Made by a program: the position numbers and the translations under genes
Notes under the pieces: model-generated
Databases searched by the model: none
What the model saw: only the letters and a program-made list of their open reading frames with translations
Told to the model about the DNA's origin: nothing
In this document: positions 7,676-15,293 of the stretch, piece by piece
Layout: every line of letters begins with the position of its first letter
How positions within the stretch are numbered: position 1 is the first letter of the stretch
Assembly: GCA_949282975.1 (NCBI GenBank)
Contig: CASDQY010000013.1
Coordinates: forward strand, 1 to 35,029
Direction: 5' to 3'
DNA: 35,029 nucleotides
Origin: an uncultured Oscillospiraceae bacterium
GTDB taxonomy: Bacteria > Bacillota > Clostridia > Oscillospirales > Ruminococcaceae

Positions 7676-7704
7676 AAAAAACGCCCCTTTGCAGGAGCGT
7701 TTTT
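7676..7704. terminator. Terminator of the 98-aa gene
   Basis: ACGC-C-CCT (7681-7688) pairs with AGG-A-GCGT (7693-7700), flanked by A6 and T6 runs, so it can work on both strands. It directly follows the stop codon of the minus-strand gene at 7705. Confidence 0.85.
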
Positions 7705-8001
7705 TTACTTTTTCCCGGCTTTTTTCAAAGCAGCATTCAGCCAGACACTGGCAATGTCCAATGCCTGATACAATCCATCCTTTTCCGCCGTTTTTTCAAA
7801 GGCATCCATGGGGTTTAAGGAAGGATCGGTGTTAAACAGCTTCACCAGCACCTTTTTGGAACGGGTGATGTCTCCCTGGGCTTCTTCGTCCATCACCTGC
7901 ATCATAACCACATAGGGTTCGTACATATTGCCGTAATAGATTTGCTTGCCGCTGCGCACCAAAGGGCGGCCCTTGTAGGTGAGAAATGCAGAGGAATCCA
8001 T
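7705..8001 (-). CDS. Conserved hypothetical protein, 98 aa
   Basis: Small soluble protein with no signal peptide or membrane segment. It contains a YKGRPLVRSGKQIYYGNM segment, a hydrophobic strand (YVVMMQVMD) and an amphipathic C-terminal helix ending in a lysine-rich tail. This general pattern is familiar from uncharacterised clostridial proteins, but I cannot assign a function. ATG at 8001 is preceded by AGGAGTGGAGG. It has its own promoter and terminator and is divergent from hcp. Confidence 0.8.
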   Translation of the reverse strand: MDSSAFLTYKGRPLVRSGKQIYYGNMYEPYVVMMQVMDEEAQGDITRSKKVLVKLFNTDPSLNPMDAFEKTAEKDGLYQALDIASVWLNAALKKAGKK

Positions 8002-8039
8002 CTTCCTCCACTCCTTTCTGCATAGAAAATATCAAATTT

Positions 8040-8068
8040 AGTATAGCACAAAACAGCGCAAAACACAA
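8040..8068 (-). promoter_or_regulatory. Promoter of the 98-aa gene
   Basis: Minus strand TTGTGT (8063-8068), 17-bp spacer, TATACT (8040-8045). Confidence 0.65.
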
Positions 8069-8137
8069 GACCGGCCCCAGGTATAAACCAAATAAAATCC
8101 AGCCACACTACTGTCACAGAATCCGGGAGGAATTTTC

Positions 8138-9709
8138 ATGACAGAAATGTTTTGCTTTCAATGCCAGCAGGCCGCCGGCAATACAGGCTGCATCCGAACC
8201 GGCGTTTGCGGCAAACAACCCAGCACCGCCAAACAACAGGACGACTTGGTCTGCCGGCTGATTCATTTGGCGGAAACTTCCCTGCGCACCGAAAAGCGGA
8301 CCCGCAACGCAGACCGCCTTTTAATCGACGGGCTGTTTACCACTTTGACCAATGTAAATTTCGATGACCAGGCCATTCGGGCCTTTTCCCGGCGGGTCAC
8401 GGAAGAAACCATTCTGCTGGGCGGAACCGAGGGAGAGCCCTTTTCCCTGTTCCACGGAGAAACAGACATTGTCTCTTTGCGCTCCACCTTGCTGTTCGGT
8501 TTAAAAGGAATGGCGGCTTACGCCCATCATGCCCGGAATCTGGGCTATGCAAGCCCGGAAGTAACCAACTGGTTTTACAAAGGGCTGTTCCATTTGAATC
8601 AGCCTCATTCCATCCAAGAATGGCTGTCCCTGCTGCTGGAATTCGGAAAGGTGAACTACCAGTGCATGGCCCTGCTGGATCAAGCCAACACCGACACCTT
8701 CGGCAATCCCGTTCCCACCAGGGTCAGCACCCACATTCAAAAAGGGCCTTTCATCGTCATTTCCGGGCATGATTTGAAAGACCTGCATCAGCTTTTGGAA
8801 CAGACCAAAAACACCGGCGTTCAAATTTATACCCACTCCGAAATGCTCCCCGCCCACGGGTATCCCGGGCTGAAAAAATATCCCCATCTGGTGGGAAACT
8901 TCGGCACCGCCTGGCAAAGCCAGCAGCAGGAATTCCAGGACATTCCAGCCCCGGTGTTGTTTACCACCAACTGTTTGATGCCCCCACGGCCCGGTTACCG
9001 GGATCGAGTGTACACCACGTCCATTGTAGGATACCCTGGGCTGACCCATATTTCCGCCGACGAGCACGGCCAAAAGGATTTTTCCCCCTTGATCCGCCAG
9101 GCTCTGTCACTGGGCGGTTATTCCCAGGATCATAGTATCTGCGGCATCAACGGTGGGCATATGCTCACCACCGGATTTGGGCATAAAGCGGTGTTGGACC
9201 ACGCTTCCGCCATTGTTCAGGCCATTCGCAGCGGCAAGATCCGCCACATCTTCCTGGTGGGCGGCTGCGACGGCGCCCACCCCGGCCGGAATTATTACAC
9301 CGAATTTGTAAAGTGTACTCCCATGGATACGCTGATCTTAACTCTGGCCTGCGGGAAATACCGGTTCAACGATCTGGATCTGGGCGAAATCGAAGGCATC
9401 CCCCGGATTCTGGATCTGGGCCAGTGCAACGATGCTTACAGTGCCATCCGGGTCGCCCTGGCTTTGGCAGAAGCATTCCGCTGTTCGGTAAACCAGCTTC
9501 CGCTGACGCTTGTGCTGTCCTGGTATGAACAGAAAGCGGTGTGCATCCTGCTGACCCTGCTGGCTCTGGGCATCCGGAACATCTATCTGGGCCCCACCTT
9601 CCCCGCCTTTTTCTCTAAAACCATTGCCAAAACCCTGATGGAAACCTATGGGCTTCAGCCAATCACCGATCCCAAGCAGGATTTAGATTCTATGCTGGCG
9701 ATAGATTGA
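8138..9709 (+). CDS. hcp: Hydroxylamine reductase / hybrid cluster protein, class I
   Basis: 523-aa iron-sulfur enzyme that reduces hydroxylamine and is now linked to nitric oxide detoxification. The N terminus carries the [4Fe-4S] ligands Cys6, Cys9, Cys18 and Cys24 with the spacing of obligate-anaerobe class I enzymes. Hybrid-cluster ligand regions are recognisable: TNCLMPP, GGCDGAHPGRNYYTEF, LTLACGKYRF and LDLGQCNDA. Length is near the usual 530-550. Start ATG 8138 has GGGAGGAA upstream. No Hcr reductase gene is adjacent, as is common in clostridia. The 130 bp upstream shows no clear -35/-10 pair for this direction, so it may need an activator. Confidence 0.96.
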   Translation: MTEMFCFQCQQAAGNTGCIRTGVCGKQPSTAKQQDDLVCRLIHLAETSLRTEKRTRNADRLLIDGLFTTLTNVNFDDQAIRAFSRRVTEETILLGGTEGEPFSLFHGETDIVSLRSTLLFGLKGMAAYAHHARNLGYASPEVTNWFYKGLFHLNQPHSIQEWLSLLLEFGKVNYQCMALLDQANTDTFGNPVPTRVSTHIQKGPFIVISGHDLKDLHQLLEQTKNTGVQIYTHSEMLPAHGYPGLKKYPHLVGNFGTAWQSQQQEFQDIPAPVLFTTNCLMPPRPGYRDRVYTTSIVGYPGLTHISADEHGQKDFSPLIRQALSLGGYSQDHSICGINGGHMLTTGFGHKAVLDHASAIVQAIRSGKIRHIFLVGGCDGAHPGRNYYTEFVKCTPMDTLILTLACGKYRFNDLDLGEIEGIPRILDLGQCNDAYSAIRVALALAEAFRCSVNQLPLTLVLSWYEQKAVCILLTLLALGIRNIYLGPTFPAFFSKTIAKTLMETYGLQPITDPKQDLDSMLAID

Positions 9710-9715
9710 TGGAAA

Positions 9716-9756
9716 AAGCACCGGCAAACCGGAGCCTTCGCTCCCTGCCGGTGCTT
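9716..9756. terminator. Terminator between hcp and the glycosyltransferase gene
   Basis: Arms AAGCACCGGCA (9716-9726) and TGCCGGTGCTT (9746-9756) with an inner GGAGC/GCTCC hairpin. The T run (AAAAA on +) is on the minus side, so it best terminates the glycosyltransferase gene; it may also end hcp. Confidence 0.8.
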
Positions 9757-9761
9757 CCGTC

Positions 9762-10733
9762 TTATGATTTCGTCGAAGATTCCACATCATCGTGGAGAAA
9801 CTCCCGCACCCGAAACCGGGGCCGGTGCTTGGTCTCCAGATAGATCTTCCCGATGTACTCTCCCACAATGCCAACGCTTAACAGCAGCAACCCGCCAATG
9901 GCCCAAATGGACACCATCAAGCTGGCCCAGCCCGGTTCCGTGGTGCCCAGGAAAAAGCCGACGATGCTCCAAATCAGCATGACAATGCTGATCAAAAACA
10001 CCACAATTCCCAGCGCCGTAATCATTTTCATGGGCTTAGTGGAAAAGGAGGTGATCCCTTCCCCTGCAAAAGCAATCATCTTTTTTAAGGGATACTTGCT
10101 TTCTCCGGCAAAACGCTCCGCCCGCTGGTAATACACCACATCGGACTTATAGCCGATCAGAGGGACAATTCCCCTTAAGAACAGGTTTACTTCTTCATAT
10201 TCCGCCAAACCTTCCAAGGCCCGGCGGCTCATCAGCCGGAAATCGGCATGGTTGTACACGGTTTTTACGCCCATGTGGTTCATCATTTTATAAAATCCCT
10301 GGGCGGTGGTGCGCTTAAAGAAGGTGTCGGTTTCCCGGCTGGAACGGACGCCGTAAACGATATCGTTCCCTTCCTTGAATTTTGCCACCATTTCATCAAT
10401 CGCATTGATGTCATCCTGAAGATCGGCGTCCATGGAAATGGCGGCATCGCAAAGATCTTTCACCGTCATCAATCCTGCCAGCAGCGCATTCTGATGGCCA
10501 CGATTCCGAGTGAGATCGACGCCGGAAAACCGAGGACTGCTCTGGTGTAAAGAATGAATAATCTCCCAGGTTCGATCTTTGGAGCCGTCGTTGACAAATA
10601 CCACCCGGCTTTGGGGCGAAATAGCGCCGGAGGCAATCAAAGCATCGTATTTTTCATTCAGCCGGCGGCTGGTTTCCGGAAGCACTTCCTCCTCGTTATA
10701 GCAGGGGATCACCATATAAATAACCGGTATCAT
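9762..10733 (-). CDS. GT2 glycosyltransferase, GtrB/DPM1-like, membrane anchored
   Basis: 323-aa enzyme expected to move a sugar from a nucleotide donor to undecaprenyl phosphate at the inner membrane face. The GT-A fold begins at IPCYNEEEV (9-16), with VNDGSKDRTW (48-57) and the metal-binding DAD motif (MDADLQDD, 101-108). Two membrane helices follow near 236-260 and 270-292, then a basic tail, as in polyprenyl-phosphate glucose or mannose transferases. The ATG at 10733 is preceded by GGAAAGGA; the frame stays open further upstream but with no good start. The flippase and acceptor-side enzyme are not in the window, so the decorated polymer is unknown. Confidence 0.92.
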   Translation of the reverse strand: MIPVIYMVIPCYNEEEVLPETSRRLNEKYDALIASGAISPQSRVVFVNDGSKDRTWEIIHSLHQSSPRFSGVDLTRNRGHQNALLAGLMTVKDLCDAAISMDADLQDDINAIDEMVAKFKEGNDIVYGVRSSRETDTFFKRTTAQGFYKMMNHMGVKTVYNHADFRLMSRRALEGLAEYEEVNLFLRGIVPLIGYKSDVVYYQRAERFAGESKYPLKKMIAFAGEGITSFSTKPMKMITALGIVVFLISIVMLIWSIVGFFLGTTEPGWASLMVSIWAIGGLLLLSVGIVGEYIGKIYLETKHRPRFRVREFLHDDVESSTKS

Positions 10734-10792
10734 ACTTTTTCCTTTCCGTTGTTTCGCACAACTGTGTTTCTGTTTCAGAGCGGCCCAATATG

Positions 10793-10823
10793 TATCCTCC
10801 GCCGGTGGTTCCGGGGGAGGATA
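10793..10823. other. Strong hairpin without T run after the 64-aa gene
   Basis: TATCCTCC (10793-10800) pairs with GGAGGATA (10816-10823), with inner CCGG/CCGG. It starts 4 bp after the stop of the 64-aa gene on the minus strand. Without a T run it may be a processing or stability element rather than a terminator. Confidence 0.55.
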
Positions 10824-10827
10824 GCCA

Positions 10828-11022
10828 TCACCGGCCCATCTTTTTCGGCGGTTTGGGGGGCCGGGGAACAGGATATAATTCGGTGTAAGACTCTGCTTCA
10901 GCGTCATTGGCCGGGGGTGTGGGCATCAAGCCGGTGCACTCGGTGGCGCTGGCCACATCCATCATTTCTTCCAGCGGATCTTCCTGAAAGGCCGCCTGTT
11001 TATCTTTGGGAGCTGGGTACAT
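10828..11022 (-). CDS. Small conserved protein, 64 aa
   Basis: Short acidic protein with a proline-rich C terminus. The central ATECTGLMPTPPANDAEAES block resembles small uncharacterised clostridial proteins I have seen, but no function is known to me. The ATG at 11022 follows a very strong AAAGGAGGGAGAG. It has no membrane segment or signal peptide and a single cysteine in the conserved block. It sits between nadA and the glycosyltransferase gene, both on the same strand, and may be co-transcribed with nadA. Confidence 0.72.
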   Translation of the reverse strand: MYPAPKDKQAAFQEDPLEEMMDVASATECTGLMPTPPANDAEAESYTELYPVPRPPKPPKKMGR

Positions 11023-11082
11023 ACTCTCCCTCCTTTCTGCAAAGGATAGTATGTCCCTTTTTTGAGCGAAGAATGCCGGCGC

Positions 11083-12006
11083 TTATTCTCCCAAATCAAT
11101 CATCCGCTGAATGGACACCCGTGCATCGTCCATCAAGCTTTCTTCCATGACGATTTCAAATGCTTCGCCGGAGGAAATTCCCTCCAAACTCAGCAGCACA
11201 TCGTTTAGGGTGGTGAGCTTCATATCCGGGCAGATCAGCTTTTTGGACAAGGGATAAAACCGCTTGCCGGGGCATTGATATTGCAGATGATCGGCAATAC
11301 TCATTTCCGTGCCGATGATATATTCTGTCCCCGGATTTTCCTTGGCGTACTTCATAATTCCGGCGGTGGAGCCGGCATAATCCGCCAAATCGGTAACCTC
11401 TCGGATGCATTCGGGATGCACCAAAAGCTGCGCAGCAGGGTGCTCTTTTCGGGCCTGTTCCACTTCCCAGGCTTCCACCGCCCGGTGAATGGGACATCCG
11501 CCGTTTAACAGCTTAATGTCCTTTTCCGGCACCTTTTTTTGCACAAAGCTGCCCAAATTGCAGTCGGGGATAAAGAGGATTTTCTGCGCATCCATTTTTT
11601 TCACAATTTCCACAGCGCTGGAACTGGTGACGCAGACATCGCTTACCGCTTTCAGCGCCGCCGTGGTGTTCACATAAGCAACCACCACCCGATCCGGTTC
11701 TGCTTTGCGGTATTCTAAAATTTCTTCCGGTGTAAACTGCTCCGCCATGGGGCACCCGGCCCCTTTATGGGCCAAAAACACCTTTTTTTGAGGGGAAAGA
11801 ATCTTGGCCGTCTCAGCCATAAAATGAACCCCGCACACCAAAAGGTTTTCCTGGGACACTTCCATCGCGGCTTTACTCAAAGCAAAGGAATCCCCGGTGA
11901 TGTCGGCTACCTCTAAAATTTCCTGGGATTGATAACTGTGGGCTAAAATGCACACATCTTTTTCCCGTTTTAACTGAAGGATCTTTTCTTTGGTCTGCTG
12001 CATCAT
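11083..12006 (-). CDS. nadA: Quinolinate synthase A
   Basis: Condenses iminoaspartate with dihydroxyacetone phosphate to quinolinate, the second step of de novo NAD synthesis, using an oxygen-sensitive [4Fe-4S] cluster. Cluster cysteines by family pattern are Cys85 (GAGCPMAE), Cys200 (VHPEC) and Cys259 (ICPDMK). Substrate motifs AHSYQ, GDSFALS and CGVHFMAETAKIL are intact. 306 aa, typical length. Start taken as the first of two ATGs (12006), preceded by AAAGGAAG. NadB and NadC, usually next to it, are absent from this window. Confidence 0.96.
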   Translation of the reverse strand: MMQQTKEKILQLKREKDVCILAHSYQSQEILEVADITGDSFALSKAAMEVSQENLLVCGVHFMAETAKILSPQKKVFLAHKGAGCPMAEQFTPEEILEYRKAEPDRVVVAYVNTTAALKAVSDVCVTSSSAVEIVKKMDAQKILFIPDCNLGSFVQKKVPEKDIKLLNGGCPIHRAVEAWEVEQARKEHPAAQLLVHPECIREVTDLADYAGSTAGIMKYAKENPGTEYIIGTEMSIADHLQYQCPGKRFYPLSKKLICPDMKLTTLNDVLLSLEGISSGEAFEIVMEESLMDDARVSIQRMIDLGE

Positions 12007-12056
12007 AGGACGTCTTCCTTTCTTAAGACCGGTAAATGGATTTCTGAGTTTTTCCC

Positions 12057-12085
12057 ATGATACCACATTTTTAGCCGGACTGCAA
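12057..12085 (-). promoter_or_regulatory. Promoter of nadA
   Basis: Minus strand TTGCAG (12080-12085), 17-bp spacer, TATCAT (12057-12062). Back to back with the promoter of the DUF2156 gene. Confidence 0.7.
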
Positions 12086-12120
12086 ATCTTTCCGAACAAA
12101 AAACAAGGGATTCCCATCGG

Positions 12121-12149
12121 TTGACAGTTTTGTACGAAATTGGTATACT
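12121..12149 (+). promoter_or_regulatory. Promoter of the DUF2156 gene
   Basis: TTGACA (12121-12126), 17-bp spacer, TATACT (12144-12149); near-perfect sigma-A promoter about 30 bp before the start codon. Confidence 0.85.
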
Positions 12150-12178
12150 ATTTTCAAAGAAGCGACAAGGAGGATGTT

Positions 12179-13066
12179 ATGATTTTCCACCCCTTCACGC
12201 TGGAAGATCGGGAAAAGCTGGCTCATTACTACGCAGCCAACACCCAGCCCAGCTGTGAATACACCTTTGCCAACAACTATCTCTGGGCCAGACATTACGC
12301 CAACACCTGGGCCGAACTGGATGGCTGCCTGGTGCTGCGCTATCCCGGGGAAGGCCCTGCCTATACCATCCTCCCCGGTTCCGGCGACGCCAAAGCCGCC
12401 GTCACTTCCCTGCGCCGGCAAGCCAAAACAGAAGGGGTTCCCCTGCGCTTAGAGGTCACCCGCCGGCAGTGGGACCTGTTGCAGAACTGGTTTGGGGGTG
12501 AGGTCTCTTGCTCTTTCAATCCGGATTTCGGGGAGTATCTTTACCAAACCGCCGCTTTACAACAGATGAGCGGGAAAAAACTCCACAGCAAGAAAAATTT
12601 CATCAACCGCTTTGACCGGGAACACACCTGGTCCTATGAAGCCATCACCCCCAAAAACACCGAAGAATGCCTGGCGATGCTTGCCCTTTGGCAGCAGCGC
12701 CGCAGCCATGAACAGCTTAACGAGGATACCGCTTTGGACGAATTGGAAATCGACCGCACCGCTCTTACCCTGCTGCAGCCCCTGGGCCTTACCGGCGGTC
12801 TGCTCCGGGCAGAAGGTGAAGTGGTTGGGCTTTCCATCGGGGAACCGGTGGGGGGCAATACCTATGTGATCCATATTGAAAAAGCCTTTTCCTGGATTCC
12901 CGGCGCCTATCCGATGTTGGTGCGGGAATTTGCCCGGCACACGGCAAAGGACTACCCATACCTCAACCGGGAAGAGGATCTGGGAGTAGAAGGGCTGCGC
13001 CGTTCCAAGCAAAGCTATCATCCCTGCGCTATTTTGGAAAAAGGCGTGGCCGTCTTTACTCCGTAA
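12179..13066 (+). CDS. DUF2156 (phosphatidylglycerol lysyltransferase C-terminal domain) protein
   Basis: 295-aa soluble protein of the DUF2156/LPG synthase C-terminal family, a double GNAT-like fold. Typical features are the TFANNYLWARHYANTW block near the N terminus, KKNFINRF in the centre, and the C-terminal YPYLNREEDLGVEGLRRSKQ motif shared with MprF-type aminoacyl-tRNA transferases. Unlike MprF there is no membrane domain, so the acceptor is unlikely to be a lipid in the same way. True substrate unknown. Start ATG 12179 has AAGGAGG upstream. Single-gene unit with its own strong promoter. Confidence 0.88.
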   Translation: MIFHPFTLEDREKLAHYYAANTQPSCEYTFANNYLWARHYANTWAELDGCLVLRYPGEGPAYTILPGSGDAKAAVTSLRRQAKTEGVPLRLEVTRRQWDLLQNWFGGEVSCSFNPDFGEYLYQTAALQQMSGKKLHSKKNFINRFDREHTWSYEAITPKNTEECLAMLALWQQRRSHEQLNEDTALDELEIDRTALTLLQPLGLTGGLLRAEGEVVGLSIGEPVGGNTYVIHIEKAFSWIPGAYPMLVREFARHTAKDYPYLNREEDLGVEGLRRSKQSYHPCAILEKGVAVFTP

Positions 13067-13096
13067 GGAAAATCTTTCCAAAGCCGCCGGGTCATC

Positions 13097-13125
13097 TTGC
13101 AAGTTTTCCACTAATATGGTATAAT
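13097..13125 (+). promoter_or_regulatory. Promoter of the rrf2 gene
   Basis: TTGCAA (13097-13102), 17-bp spacer, TATAAT (13120-13125). The -10 hexamer runs into a long palindrome. Confidence 0.8.
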
Positions 13126-13147
13126 AATTGGCAAAGCCAATTATTAT
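13121..13147. promoter_or_regulatory. Palindromic operator on the rrf2 promoter
   Basis: Perfect 12-bp arms ATAATAATTGGC (13121-13132) and GCCAATTATTAT (13136-13147) around AAA. It covers the -10 hexamer and expected start site, as in autoregulated Rrf2/IscR genes. Confidence 0.7.
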
Positions 13148-13155
13148 GATTCCCA

Positions 13156-13199
13156 CTTTGCTGCCGAAAGCAAAGGCGGCATTTCGCCTGACGGCGAAA
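13156..13199 (+). other. Two leader hairpins before rrf2
   Basis: CTTTGC/GCAAAG (about 13156-13175) and TTTCGCC/GGCGAAA (13182-13188 and 13193-13199, loop TGAC) lie in the roughly 155-nt transcribed leader. No T run follows the second, so simple termination is not evident. Confidence 0.5.
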
Positions 13200-13285
13200 A
13201 CCAGTGGAAATCGATTCGGATTTTTCACAGTATACTGAGAGCAACCGTTCATGGTATGAAACAAAAAAGAACAGGATGAGCAAAG

Positions 13286-13717
13286 ATGTACATCACACTG
13301 GAAGCGGATTACGCCGTGCGGATCCTGCTGTATCTTTACGAGCAAGGCAAACGCTGCGACGCCAAAACCATTTCGGAAGACACCGAAGTTACTCTGCGCT
13401 TTGCGCTGAAAATCCTTCGCAAACTGGCTGCCGTGGGGCTAGTACGTTCCTTCAAAGGGTTTAAGGGAGGGTACGAAGTGGCCTGCCCCGCAGATCAAAC
13501 CACCCTGTATGACGTGATCAAAACCATCGAAGGAAACTGCCATATCAGCCGCTGCCTGGACAACCAGGTGGGCTGCAACGCCGGCCGGGAAGCCACCTGC
13601 CGGATGCGCCGGGAATTTGCCCGCATCACCGGCTTGCTGGAACAGGAACTTAAACAGGTTACCTTCCAAAAGATGCTGGAGGGGGAATGTCCCTGCGCCG
13701 CTCCTGCTGCCGTTTAA
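13286..13717 (+). CDS. Rrf2-family regulator, probable iron-sulfur sensor
   Basis: 143-aa winged-helix regulator beginning MYITLEADYAVRILLYL, the usual Rrf2 start. The helix-turn-helix lies at about 25-65. The effector region carries Cys85, Cys90, Cys97 and Cys105, a spacing like the cluster-binding loop of IscR/NsrR-type proteins, plus a C-terminal CPC. That suggests control by an iron-sulfur cluster sensing redox, nitric oxide or cluster status. No suf/isc genes adjoin it. The palindrome on its own promoter suggests autoregulation. The start has a modest ribosome binding site (AGGATGAG). Confidence 0.9.
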   Translation: MYITLEADYAVRILLYLYEQGKRCDAKTISEDTEVTLRFALKILRKLAAVGLVRSFKGFKGGYEVACPADQTTLYDVIKTIEGNCHISRCLDNQVGCNAGREATCRMRREFARITGLLEQELKQVTFQKMLEGECPCAAPAAV

Positions 13718-13728
13718 CAGACAAAACG

Positions 13729-13765
13729 CCGCCGCCATCTTGCAGGATGACGGCGGTATTTCTTT
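13729..13765. terminator. Bidirectional terminator
   Basis: CCGCCGCCATC (13729-13739) pairs with GATGACGGCGG (13746-13756) with one mismatch; T-rich on both sides. Separates convergent rrf2 and the SPFH gene. Confidence 0.85.
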
Positions 13766-13767
13766 GA

Positions 13768-15060
13768 TTAAAATTTATGGCCGCAGTTGGGGCAGAATTT
13801 CGGCAGTGTTCCATCCTCCGGTTTCCAGCCGCAATCCGGGCAGGCAGAAACGGATTCCGGTTTTTTCTTCCCGCAGTTGGAACAGAAGTTACCCTGATTT
13901 TCGGTGCCGCAGTCCGGGCAGACCCAGCCTTTGGCTTCCGGTTTCTTTTCCCCGCAGTTGGTGCAGAATTTTCCTTGATTTTCCTGGCCGCACTGGGGAC
14001 AGGTCCAACCATCCTGGGCAGCGCCGCCTCCGGCTGGGGGAGCGGCAGGTTCCGAGGGCGGAACCGCCCCCTGCTGCTGGGCCATCTGGTACATCTGCCC
14101 GGGATTGGCCCCGCCGGCCTGCTGGGCAAAGCCCATCCCCAAAAAGCCGGTCATGGCTCCGGCGGAGTTGCCGGCAGCCGTCTCCATGGCGTTGGCCTGG
14201 GCGCCGCCCAATCTGGCCCCCATCATGCCGGGATTGGTGTAGACACGGGATTCCTGGAACTGAGCAATCTTTTTGGAGGATTCCTCGTCCACCGTAATGC
14301 TGGCAAAAGCAATGGAAACAATGGATATTCCCCGTTTTTCCTGCCACTGAGGGGTCATTTCCCGGTTCACTGCCTGCCCGATTTCCGTGGGGTAGTTGAT
14401 GAGCTGGTCATAGCTGATGTGCATGGCAGAGATCTTCCCCAAAGCAGGCTGCATCGCCATCTGCAGTTCACTCTTAAGCTGTTCATCAATGCGGCTGCGG
14501 GGATAATCTTCCAACGTGGTGCCGGTGACATTTTCGAAAAACAGCAGCGGGTCCGTGATGCGATAGGAATAGACCCCGTATCCCATTACCTTGACGGTGA
14601 AGCCGAATTCCCCGTCCCGGAAAGGCACATTGCCGATGCCGATTTTATTCCCCTGAATTTCCTTTAAGTTCACATAAAAGATCTTCATGGTGTTGGTGGA
14701 CATGCCTCCCGCCTTAAAGCGCTGGAGCATCAGCTTGAAGCTTGGGCCAAGATCTTTTAACCCACCGCCCAGCATAGAAGGTTCCAGTTCGGTATCGTAG
14801 CGATACTGCCCCGGTTCGGCGCAGAGATCATGCACCTTACCGTTTTCTACGAAAATAGCGCACTGATTCACCCCCACATCAAAGAGGGAACCGTTGGAAA
14901 TGACATTTTCCCCGGCGTTGTTCACCGCCTTGCCCCGAACAATTTTGGTCGCCGGGCGAAGAAGGATGGTTTCCGGTATTTCGTCACACCGGAAATAGTC
15001 CACCGGTTGATCCTGAAACACCGTGCCGATGGATTGAGTTGCCATGCGAATAAAGCCCAT
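13768..15060 (-). CDS. SPFH/band-7 domain protein with three C-terminal zinc ribbons
   Basis: 430-aa protein of the YdjI-like SPFH group (membrane-associated scaffold; in Bacillus YdjI helps place PspA at the membrane). Residues about 25-290 form the SPFH domain; then a Gly/Ala/Gln/Met-rich linker (MMGARLGGAQANAMETAAG) and three tandem zinc ribbons from about residue 352. The first two share a CPxCGxENQGxFCxNCGxKKPE pattern; the third has a longer spacer. There is no signal peptide or clear membrane helix. ATG 15060 is preceded by AAAGGA. It lies downstream of the Tim44-like gene on the same strand, 233 bp apart, and may work with it. No PspA gene is in the window. Confidence 0.9.
   Translation of the reverse strand: MGFIRMATQSIGTVFQDQPVDYFRCDEIPETILLRPATKIVRGKAVNNAGENVISNGSLFDVGVNQCAIFVENGKVHDLCAEPGQYRYDTELEPSMLGGGLKDLGPSFKLMLQRFKAGGMSTNTMKIFYVNLKEIQGNKIGIGNVPFRDGEFGFTVKVMGYGVYSYRITDPLLFFENVTGTTLEDYPRSRIDEQLKSELQMAMQPALGKISAMHISYDQLINYPTEIGQAVNREMTPQWQEKRGISIVSIAFASITVDEESSKKIAQFQESRVYTNPGMMGARLGGAQANAMETAAGNSAGAMTGFLGMGFAQQAGGANPGQMYQMAQQQGAVPPSEPAAPPAGGGAAQDGWTCPQCGQENQGKFCTNCGEKKPEAKGWVCPDCGTENQGNFCSNCGKKKPESVSACPDCGWKPEDGTLPKFCPNCGHKF
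13775..14010 (-). repeat. Internal repeat encoding tandem zinc ribbons
   Basis: Three imperfect DNA copies of a zinc-ribbon unit at the 3' end of the SPFH gene; the unit CCCGCAGTTGG recurs at 13879 and 13952. It is a coding repeat likely made by duplication. Confidence 0.65.
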
Positions 15061-15293
15061 AATTTTTTCCTTTCTAATGGATCACGACATTTTTTCTTCC
15101 AATGGTTGATCGAAAAGCACAAAACCGTATTGGCCGCTGATGAGGGGTAACGATTTTCCTGAGAAAAGCCCGGCATCTTTTCGCCTTCCCATTTCAGCGT
15201 CCTGCCTTTGGGCAGGTAAACGGTTGCCTGTATTGGGCGGCGCCAGGATTTTCAAGGAGATTTTCCCTCTTTCGCCGTTTTCGGCCCCACGGA

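Noticed and set aside
8069..8137. Rrf2-type or HcpR-type operator upstream of hcp
   Set aside because: I looked for the ATAATAATTGGC palindrome found at rrf2 and for TTGTGA-type inverted repeats; neither is present.
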